This document shows, in pieces, positions 55,290 to 64,000 of a stretch of 64,000 bases of DNA (positions within the stretch are counted from its first letter, which is position 1; each line of letters begins with the position of its first letter). The notes under the pieces were generated by a model. That model had not been told where the DNA came from. It ran no database searches and worked only from the letters and a program-made list of their open reading frames with translations. Source of the DNA: Ectobius pallidus (taxonomy: Eukaryota; Arthropoda; Insecta; Blattodea; Ectobiidae); NCBI GenBank assembly GCA_964059195.1, contig CAXKWD010000007.1:992001-1056000 (forward strand), given 5' to 3'. The position numbers were made by a program, and so were the translations under genes.

Positions 55290-56441
55290 TCTGGTAAAAG
55301 CGATCTCAGATTCGAGTTCCTTGGCCCAGAAAATCCCTGTATAGTGAGTTTCGTTCAAATCGAACAATGTTTGACCATATTTAGGCCAACATTGATTATC
55401 CCTCTTCCGTGTAGGTTGAAAATTTCATAAGTTATGTCTGCGGGCCTTGATATTCTAAACAAATGAATCGTCCAGTATGGACTCACAAAATCAAGCGATC
55501 GCCCGCGATAATTGTTTCAAAATGTAAAAATTAAGAGCATAATAGTTAAATCATTATATTTATTAACACCTAAATCACGTGGTCTACATACCACGATTAG
55601 ATAGCGTCGCCTGACAAATGCTACCTCAGATTCGAGTTCCTTGGCCCAGAATACCCCTGTAAGGTGAGTTTCGTCCATATCGAATAATTTTTTACCATAT
55701 TTAGACCTATATTGATTATCCCTCTTCCGTGTTGGTTGAAAATTTCATATGTCTGCGGGGCTTGATATTCTAAACAAATGAATCGTCCAGGATGGACTTA
55801 CAAAATCAAGCGATGGCCCGCGATAATTATTTCAAAAATTAAGAGCATAATAGTTAAAACATTATATTTATTAACACCTAAATCACCTGGACAACATACC
55901 ACGATTAGATAGCGTCGCCTGGTAAAAGCGACCTCAGATTCGAGTTCCTTAGCCCAGAAAACCCCTGTATAGTGAGTTTCGTCCAAATCGAACAACGTTT
56001 GACCATATTTTGGCCAATGTTGATTATCCCTCTTATAATAATAATAATAATCATCATCATCTTCGGTGTAGGTTGAAAATTTCAAATGTCTGCGTGCTTT
56101 GACATTATAAACAAATGAATCGACCTGCGTGAGCTACAACATTCAAGCGATCGCGAGGTACGACAAAAATAGCCAAAGCCAACTGTAATTGATTTGACAT
56201 TGAAATGTATCTGAAAACTGATGCTTCGAAAACGCAAAAAACACACGTTTTCTGCCCGTTTTTCACTCATAACTCACGAACTAAAGCGAAAATTAAAATT
56301 CCGGCTTCGAGGTACATTTCCCGACCCTTCAATCTACCCATGTTTAAAATTTCAGATCTCTGCGTTGAGTAGATTTCGCTGGGCATCGGGGACAGACAGA
56401 CAGACAGACGGAGGACAGACACTTCCTTTTATTAATATAGA

Positions 56442-57481
56442 TTAGCACAAGATTCAGAATTCAATCTTTACATTTTTCCAAAAACAACCAAATTTTAAAA
56501 GGTTCCTTATCTCATGATCTCAGGGAGAAATCGTTCTCTGGTAAAATTGTAGGGAACTTACTCTAATTTACAATTTACCTTTCTGCAGCCGAAGTGTAGC
56601 AAATTCAGTCTTCTTTAATCAAGCTAATTGTAACTGTTGAACTTATGTTTAAACATAGTTTAGGAGACATTTGACAAAAAGAAAAAAGAACTGGAAAACG
56701 TACAGTTTTTTAGTTGTTGGAGCGGGCAGAATTTGTTCAAATTTGAAAACATTGATTTTTTTTCACACACTTGGCCCAGGAAAAGCATCAGAATATAGAT
56801 CTACCCAATTAAATGAGGCTATTATTATCTACATTTTGACTACGTTATATCATAATTGAGTTTTTTGTAATCTGCAAAACGAATATGCTACCACAAAATA
56901 TAAATAAGCCACTACAAAGGGAGGGTTGCTTGTATCATACATAAACGTTTCTTTTTTGTCAGATAAATTATTTAGCACGGCTCCTAAGTAATTAGCATAT
57001 AAGCATGCATAAGGGTTACAAACAATAGTTACCTAGATGTTACTTTCTTGTGGGTGTTTAATATATTATACAAATAATTGTTCGATATTTTCCTGAAATG
57101 TGACAAAGCCAAAAACAGTCGTAATATTGTAATTCATCAACGCATTCTGTCCTGAATACTTTTACGTTACACGCAGTTTTCTTTGGAGGATCCTGTGAAA
57201 AGATAAGAATAATTTATTATGGTAACTAGTTTATCGCTGAGGTTTATGCCATCCTTAGGCAGGTTGAATCCCCGACAGACCACGTTTTATTGGAGAACTC
57301 AATTAGGTCTGAATAGCAATACTCGTTTCAATATCAAAATCATAATCACGAGTCAACTTTCTAGTTCTGCAAGATAGTTTCTTTTTTTGATGCATAAACA
57401 TATTTTCCATCCGGAATGTGGCCGTAAGGGGGAATTTTGGCCTAAATAGTTTTATGTCATCTCTTGGTGGTGTTTTATGTT
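56442..57481. other. No gene recognised
   Basis: AT-rich DNA; a frame at 56671-56859 has no recognisable motif. Confidence 0.45.
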
Positions 57482-59025
57482 ACCACGGTATGACAAAAAT
57501 AGCCAAAGCCAACTGCAATTGATTTGACATTGAAATGTATTACTGAAATCTGATGCTTCGACAGCACTAAAATCACGTTTTCTGCCAGTTTTTCACTCAC
57601 AACTCGCGAACGAAAGCTAAAATTAAAAATCCGGCTTCGATGCGCATTCGCCCACCTTTCAGCCCACCTATGTTTAAAATTTCAGATCTCTGCGTTCAGG
57701 AGATTTCGCTGGGCATCGTGGACAGACAGAAAAACACGTCCTTTTATTATTTTAAGATAGCATGTGCCCGCGGCTTCGCCCGCGGTAATTATTTCAAAAA
57801 TAAAAAATTAAGAGCATAATAGTTAAAACATTATATTTATTAACACCTAAACCACGTGGACTACATACCACGATTAGATAGCGTCGCCTGGCAAAAGCGA
57901 TCTCAGATTCGAGTTCCTTGGTCCAGAAAACCCCTGTATAGTGAGTTTCGTCCAAATAAAACAATGTTTGACCATATTTAGGTCTATGTTGATTGTCCCT
58001 CTTCCGTGGAGGTTGAAAATTTCATATGTCTACGGGCCTTGACATTCTAAACAAATGAATCGTCCAGCGTGGGCTTACAACATTCAAGCGATCGCGATGC
58101 TTTTATTTCCACGGTATGACAAAAATAGCCAAAGCCAAATGCAATTGATTTGACATTGAAATGTATTACTGAAATCTGATGCTTCGACAGCGCTAAAATC
58201 ACGTTTTCTGCCAGTTTTTCACTCATAACTCGCGTACGAAAGTTAAAATTAAAAATCCGGCTTCGAGGTGCATTCGCCCACCTTTCAGTCCATCTATGTT
58301 TAAAATTTCAGATCTCTGCGTTCAGTAGATTTCGCTGGGCATCGCGGACAGACAGACAAACACGTCCTTTTATTATTATAAGATAACATGTGCCCGCGGC
58401 TTCCCCCGCGATAATTATTTCAAAACTTAAGTGCATAATAGTTAAATCATTATATTTATTAACACCTAAATCACGTGGACTACATACCACGATTAGATAG
58501 CGTCCCCTGGTAGGAAAAGCGACCTCAGGTTCCAGTTCCTTGGCTCAGAAAACCCCTGTATAGTGAGTTTCGTTCAAATCGAACAATGTTTGACCATAAT
58601 TAAGCCTATGTTGATATCCTTCTTACGTGTAGGTTGAAAATTTCATATATCTGCGTGCCTTGACACTCTAAACAAATGAATCGTCCACGATGGACTTACA
58701 AATTCAAGCGATCGCGATGCTTTTATTTCCAAGGTAGGGTATGAGGTATGATGACAAAAATAGCCAAAGCCAGCTGTAATTGATTTAACATTGAAATATA
58801 TTACTGAAACTGATCCTTCGAAATCGCAAAAAATACACGTTTTCTGCCCGTTTTTCACTCATAACTCTCGAAGGAAAGCTAAAATAAAAATTCCGGCTTC
58901 GAGGTGCACTTTCCGACCTATGTTTAAAATTTCAGATCTCTGCGTTGAGTAGATTTTGCTGGGCATCGCGGACAGACAGAAGGACAGACAGATGGAGGAC
59001 AGACACTTCCTTTTATTAATATAGA
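57482..59025 (-). mobile_element. Tandem Helitron array, two and a half units
   Basis: Minus strand: TC end at 59024-59025, unit junctions at about 58386 and 57769, and a partial unit starting in mid-element at 57482. Segment 57482-57768 appears essentially identical to 12714-12980, and 58388-59025 closely matches 12981-13650. This array therefore has one extra unit (57769-58387) compared with the 12.4 kb one. Units end in the GC hairpin, some with CTTCCCCCGCG in place of CTTCGCCCGCG. Confidence 0.85.
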
Positions 59026-59028
59026 TTA

Positions 59029-59443
59029 CAGTTATGGGTAATTATCATTACAAATTGGCAGCCAAATTTTGTGCACTGAAGTGCCGTTTGCCTGATCATT
59101 TTCATAAATACCAATATTTCTGAGTGATTCTATTTTTCTATCTATTTGTAAATATCATAAGAACAACATAATCTAGAATCTTTGGATAATCTGCAGTATA
59201 AATATTAGAAAAAAGTATTCATCACTTGTTAATTTTTTACAAATTTTTACATCAGAAATTATTTTTTTTATAAACTATTAAAGTTACATCAATGATTCTA
59301 GACAGTGTTGTTTAGTACTGTCAAATATACTTCCATGAAAAAATTCACTGCAATATGTTAATAAATGTTTGAGCTGTCAGGGAAACTTCAGTTCACGGTA
59401 CAAAATTTGGCTGCCATTTTGTAATGATAATTACCCATAACTG
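59029..59443. mobile_element. MITE with TA duplication (Tc1/mariner-like)
   Basis: Terminal inverted repeats of ~44 bp with one mismatch start CAGTTATGGGTAATTATCAT and are flanked by TA at 59027-59028 and 59444-59445. A TA target suggests the Tc1/mariner group. It abuts the 5' terminus of the Helitron array. No coding region. Confidence 0.88.
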
Positions 59444-59676
59444 TATTGGTTAAATTTATTCTGAAAATAGTATGCAATTGTAGAACTAATCAATATAGAG
59501 CATGCCAGATTACAAGGTAAAGAATAATTCATTGCTGAGAAAAAATAATGAACTTCACCTATTTTTCAGCATCGAAAGCAGTATGTCCCACCAATTGTAG
59601 CGTCTGTCACAGCAGTACTCACTATTGCGACCACAGAAAAGGAGAGAGGAAGGATTTAAATGAAACAATCACAGTA

Positions 59677-59918
59677 TTGGAGTTGAAGCATCTTCCGGGC
59701 TGTGGGCCGTGGTCCAAAGGAAAAATTACAAGTCTCGCCAGACGTTTCGCTCCCGCTGTGGGGAACTTCTTCAGTGGCTGCTATCTTGACGCGTCAGCGT
59801 CAGCGTCAAGATAGCAGCCACTGAAGAAGTTCCCCACAGCGGGAGCGAAACGTCTGGCGAGACTTGTAATTTTTCCTTTGGACCACGGCCCACAGCCCGG
59901 AAGATGCTTCAACTCCAA
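59677..59918. repeat. Perfect palindrome, 116-bp arms, 10-bp spacer
   Basis: 59677-59792 and 59803-59918 are exact inverted copies as read by eye, separated by GTCAGCGTCA. The arms are GC-richer than the surroundings. The centre is a direct GCGTCA repeat. An 88-codon frame at 59548-59814 crosses it and is not supported as a gene. Confidence 0.92.
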
Positions 59919-61225
59919 GATTCCGGCCGTGAAAGCCTCAGATTAACTAATCACAGTATTAATGGTTTAATTGTTTTGTTTTATTATTATTTCAGCTGTT
60001 GGCGTGTCTCCTAGTTCCCACATATCGTATCCTTTGGCACTAGAAAAACAAAAGTAACACATAAAGTTATATTGTTATGGTTAGCAGACAAATCCATCAC
60101 GACAATAATTTACTTTAGTGTGATGTTCGTTTGTTCACATAAATTTATTTATTCACTAGGGATCATTACGATCGCAGGCAGAAACAATGAGAAAAGTGAA
60201 AAACTTACATTCATCTTATCAAACATATTCAGTTGTCACTAACTTAGGGATACCACTGCTAAACTAATGTTACTCTTTTAACACCGCTGTCACTAATCTT
60301 GAAAGGCCACCATGATAAAAATTTATGTTTTGCAGTTTGAATGACATAAAACTGATGTGTTAGCACCACCTCATGGGGTAGTGATAATCCTAGGATAGTA
60401 AAAGCGAGGTTAACAACAATAGCATTAGTTTTTTGATTTTGTTCTTTTAGGGTTTTATCAAGTTTCTAAATAAAGCTTTTTATATATCACAATTTTAAAA
60501 CAAAGGCTAAAAATTTTTTGGAGTAGCACCACCACTAATTTTGGCTATGATCCGCCACTGCTTGGTAGTTATATCTAGAAGTTGAAATTTAGAACAAGTG
60601 TTGTTAGAAAGTAATTCATGTAACTGATAAAACTAAGAAGTGCCACAAATAAGTATTTTTCTTCTATTTCCAATTAAAACAGACTTGTGTTAACATTCAG
60701 GCTAAAATGTTCAATATTAATGTTATCATTTCAGAACTTGTTGACTTTTTTTATGTGTTCATTTAGATTAAGGGTCTTTAACCCACCGCCCACAGGCTGG
60801 AAAATATATTGTATAATAAAGATGAGTGAAATGTGTTTTTCTATGTTATTACCTCAGTAAGAGTGCTCTTGGCCAAAAAGGAGAACAACTGGCAACACTT
60901 TCAAAAATATTAAAATTTTTGTTGTTTTAAAGCTAACAGTAAAAATGTAGCTGTCCCCCAGAATTGTGGAATGTCCCTCATTCCTTCCTTCAACAGTTGG
61001 TCACCCTATTTGCATTGGATCTAGGACAAACACTACATTAATTGTCCTTTTTACTTCCTCTGCCCGTATAGGCTCTATAGGTAGAGGAAGTATTGCTTTC
61101 GATCCCAAATTCGGAGTTGGGTTTTCAACAGAACAACACGTTTTGAGGCCCCTGAATCCAAAAATGCTATTTTTGGAAACATGTCTGTGTGTGTGTCTGA
61201 GTGGATGTCTGTGAACAGTCTAGCT
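59919..61225. other. No gene; possible hAT terminus near 60560
   Basis: Mostly featureless AT-rich DNA. The minus strand at about 60541-60564 reads CAGTGGCGGATCATAGCC, a hAT-like end, but no partner end was found. Confidence 0.4.
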
Positions 61226-61740
61226 CCGAAACGGAAAATCTTATGAAAACAAAATTTCGTATTTGGATCAGGTACCTTCCGAAGATGTGAACCGAAGATT
61301 GGCAACAACTTTCTCTTATATTAAGGGGACTTTGCATGAAGAAATTTTCGTTTTCCACGATTTTCTCGAAAACGGCTCTAACGATTTTCTTTAAATTTTG
61401 CACATGGGTTGCGTATACCGAGAGCTAAAACTTTTAATTGAAACTTCTTTCGAAAAAAATTTCTGAAGCCACACTCTATGAATACGTGCTCTTTCCAATA
61501 CGGCCTCTTGTAATGGAAAATCGTACGAAAACGAGAATGTGACACGAAGATTGGCAACAACTTTCTCTTACATTAAGGGGACTTTACATGGAGAAAATTT
61601 CGTTTTTTACGATTTTCTCGAAAACGGCTCTAACGATTTCTTTAATATTTTTTACTTCGATTGCTTATACCAAGAGGTAAAATTTTTATTTGAAACTTAA
61701 AAAAATCTCTGAAGGGTGGTTATAAGCCACCTACTCTTCA
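61226..61740. repeat. Two diverged tandem repeat units
   Basis: Two units of ~260 bp share GATTGGCAACAACTTTCTCTTA, ATTAAGGGGACTTT, TTTTCTCGAAAACGGCTCTAA and GAAACTT. The first starts near 61297, the second near 61549. The 28.37 and 36.05 kb regions have looser versions of the same phrases. No protein is supported. Confidence 0.65.
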
Positions 61741-61849
61741 CCCGCTGTTTGTAGAAACTTTGTCTAGCCTGGTGAACAACTAAATACGCGCTCTTTCACG
61801 GCCTCTTATTCTATATAAGAATGTGAAGTGAGGAATATGTATTGTTGGC

Positions 61850-62205
61850 ATAGTCTGTGTGGAACCCTATAGCTCCCTATGTTGGGGCGAAGGGGCCTCC
61901 AAGTGAAGGTTTCATTACCTATGCTAATTTTGTTACGCTGATTTTCCGAGAGGTGGTAAGCCCATCGCCTCTCAACCCCCGTCAGGAAACTAAGGTATTA
62001 CTTGGACGTGAAAGGGCCGAGAAATTTTGTCCACAGGCTCTAATTTAGGCTTGGAGTTCTTTTACGTGCAGTGAATCTACGACAAGGGCACGCCAGCTTA
62101 AAGTCCACTCCGTGGCCAGGATTTTTATGTCCTGAAAATCCTATCGACCGCGGCTATTTGATCCCGCGACCTTCGGATCTAGAGGCGGGCCGACTTGCTG
62201 GCATA
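61850..62205 (-). repeat. tRNA-derived SINE, minus strand
   Basis: The minus strand starts with AGTCGGCCCGCCTCTAGATC and a B-box-like GCGGGATCAAATAG near 62150. A ~300-bp GC-richer body runs down to GGAGCTATAGGGTTCCACAC. An unrelated 63-codon frame on the other strand is not a gene. Confidence 0.6.
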
Positions 62206-63480
62206 GAGTAAAGAACTATTTATAAGGGGAATATTCGATAAATTTTAGGAAGGATTCTTAACGGCGGAAAGTTCAATAAACGTTTGCCGTCACTTTTTTC
62301 TTTTAATTTTTCTTAGTTTATAGTCGCAACATTCAAATAAGAGGCTGTAAGGTATTTATAGCATAAATAGTATAAAATTGGGTTTTGCATTTCTGTACAA
62401 GGATAATATGTGAATACTGGCAACTTTAGCGTTGAATATTTTTTCAAGGCTGGATACTTAGTAAGGCCCATTACTATGATGTTACTATGGCCCTAAAGAA
62501 GTAGTGACTGCTGTTGCGTGCATAGCTTTTCTACGCTATTTAGAACTTTATATTCAATTTTTGCACTCAACTATACACACACAAGGCCTCGAACAAGCTG
62601 CTTTGTTCTGTCGTTCTGTCTTCTACTGTCTTCTTCAAGAGTCGGATTGCATGAGATCTGCGTGAAGGACTTGAAACTCAGGTGAGCGGGAACATATTAT
62701 GATGTAGTACATATTTTCAGATAAGTTTTTTCTTTTTTATTATTTTGTTGTTGAGCTTAATTAATTAAATTGTAACTTGTACCCGCTCGCCTGACTTTCT
62801 TGTTAAAGCCATTCTTTCGGCCAGGCATTCTAAATTTTGTTTTTCGCAGATAACCGATACGAATGAGACGTATGCATGGATGTGCGAATGATTCCGACTC
62901 TCTTCTTCTCTAATTTTCTTTTTTCTCTTATTGTTTCATTTGAAAAAGCTGGTAGATAAGTTTAGAAGTTTCCTCATGCAAAGTAGGATTTAATTAAATT
63001 AAATTAAAGTAAATGTATTACAGTAATTATATTGTTTTATGCACAGATTTTTAGAGTGAATTATTAAGTATATACAGATATTCTTGGAGTCATATAAAAC
63101 ACATAATATATGCAGGTGTAATATATACATGTTCAACAACTTTATAGAGATTTTCTTATGTGTCTGCTCTCTTTAAATTATCATCTTGTTATGTAATTAT
63201 CATTTTGTTCCAATATTATAAATAAATATGATTATTTAGATTTATTATCTTTTCTTTAAAACAAAATATTATCTTCTTGGGCTAAAAATTAATCCAGCTA
63301 TTTCCACTCCTAATTTGAAGGTGTGTTGTCCGTCCCCTATCCCATGCACTCCTATCATATATATATACATTTTTCTACGGGAGCTATTCTCCTGAAGTCT
63401 TCAAGTAAAAAAAAAAACCAGTATACTACGAGTGCGGGGAACAGACACCGCACTGCTATAGGTAAACTAAAAAAAACACA
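62206..63480. other. No gene recognised
   Basis: AT-rich DNA without coding motifs; small TATATA and AAATTAAATT runs only. Confidence 0.45.
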
Positions 63481-63484
63481 AATT

Positions 63485-63695
63485 TCCAGGCGTTGACCAA
63501 ATTCCAGCAGAATGAATTAAGTCAGGTGGGGATAGATTAAACTCAAAGATCCATAAACTCATTCTTATGATTAGGAAAAAGGAAGAAATGCCTACGAAAT
63601 CGAAAGGATCTATTATTATAGGCCTAACGATCCATAACAAGGGAGAGAATGTAATACTTATCGAGGAATTTTTCTCTTATCAACATCATGTACAG
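63485..63695 (+). pseudogene. LINE reverse-transcriptase fragment
   Basis: The frame reads GVDQIPAE, stop, IKSGGD, then KIHKLILMIRKKEEMPTKSK, GSIIIGLTIHNKGENVILIE and FFSYQHHV. This follows the N-terminal RT region of the common arthropod family with GVDQIPAELI, ...IHKLI...W.KEE.P..WK.SII..I.KKGD and ...LLPT. Substitutions and at least one stop show decay, and only ~70 residues remain. It may belong to the same family as the C-terminal remnant at 1380-1760. Confidence 0.7.
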
Positions 63696-64000
63696 TAGTA
63701 TTATTTCTGTCTGACCCCGACGAAACGCGAGTGAGGAGAAGAGAATCCAGCGGTGTGGGTTAATTCAGAGACCTTCCCATCCCGCCGATCATGACAGTAG
63801 TAGCTTATATATCTTTAGTCAGCGTTTGTGTTTACAAACAAATCCCTATCCAAGTACAGCTCTGGCAGATATTTTTACCTCATTCATTAAATGTTATAAC
63901 ACTAACATTAAATGTTTTAACTCTAACATACAGTATGGAACTTTCATATATTTACTCTACATACCAAGTGTGGTGTTACCGCTGTGCTCAATTACAGGAC
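63696..64000. other. No gene recognised
   Basis: End of the window; nothing supported. Confidence 0.4.

Larger units (their letters stand above)
53029..56441 (-). mobile_element. Helitron composite with three tandem 3' halves, hosting a Transib
   Basis: The minus-strand element has TC at 56440-56441 and CTAG (hairpin CGCGGGCGAAGCCGCG) at 53029, between host A and T. From the 5' side a full 5' half is followed by three successive 3' halves: 56441-~55815, ~55815-~55505 and ~55505-53029. The last of these includes the Transib insertion. Junctions have the form CGCGGGC(C)ATCGCTTG, also seen in the 30.8 kb copy. Both copies carry a microsatellite at the same internal point (56035-56063 here). Confidence 0.85.

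Noticed and set aside
59548..59814. 88-codon frame starting MNFTYFSASKAVCPTNCSVC
   Set aside because: It ends inside the palindrome and has no supported homology; the Cys spacing is not convincing as a zinc finger.
60541..60564. hAT-like end CAGTGGCGGATC on the minus strand
   Set aside because: No partner terminus or 8-bp duplication could be found, so no element was drawn.

Overview
The window is a stretch of an animal genome, most likely an arthropod and quite possibly a hemimetabolous insect such as a cockroach or termite. That guess rests on the transposon families and on the very frequent short motif GGCCTA; no host gene fixes it. I recognise no host protein-coding gene. Nearly everything identifiable is transposable-element (TE) DNA: non-LTR retrotransposons, tRNA-derived SINEs, Helitrons, hAT, PIF/Harbinger, Tc1/mariner/IS630-like and Transib DNA transposons, MITEs, one satellite block and many AT-rich microsatellites. 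The DNA is AT-rich with small GC-rich islands at element termini and SINE heads.

Layout. 1-6.2 kb: an antisense LINE remnant, a 2.7 kb satellite of ~41 bp monomers, and a 5'-truncated LINE. 7.0-12.0 kb: the only apparently complete autonomous element, an L1/Tx1-like LINE with uninterrupted ORF1 (CCHC knuckle) and ORF2 (endonuclease plus reverse transcriptase). 12.4-13.65 kb: a tandem Helitron array. 16.26-17.95 kb: an element with SalI-type palindromes near its ends, itself carrying a LINE tail and a hAT insertion. 20.6-22.6 kb and 32.9-35.9 kb: an inverted duplication whose two copies later received different insertions, so each serves as the empty site for the other. 25.0-26.1 kb: a hAT element with perfect 8-bp target-site duplications (TSDs) and a transposase fossil. 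30.8-31.9 kb: another Helitron. 34.4-35.8 kb: a Helitron carrying a broken IS630/Tc1-like transposase gene. 37.7-38.1 kb: a mariner fragment.

40.8-52.4 kb is a PIF/Harbinger element enlarged by nested insertions. Its transposase (+) and its Myb-like DNA-binding gene (-) converge. The DNA-binding gene can still be traced through matching splice phases, and it is interrupted by a hAT element and by an inverted-repeat element with ~1.1 kb arms that holds a LINE. 53.0-56.4 kb is a Helitron array into which a Transib transposon has inserted. Transib is the family that gave rise to RAG1, and this copy has ends beginning CACAGTG, a 5-bp CGTCG TSD and a RAG1-like C-terminal transposase fossil. 57.5-59.4 kb is a second tandem Helitron array followed by a TA-flanked MITE. 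At 59.68-59.92 kb there is a near-uninterrupted palindrome with 116-bp arms.

The genes do not form a pathway. What the window records is an order of insertions: Transib into Helitron, hAT into Harbinger exon, MITE into hAT, Helitron and SINE into a duplicated block.
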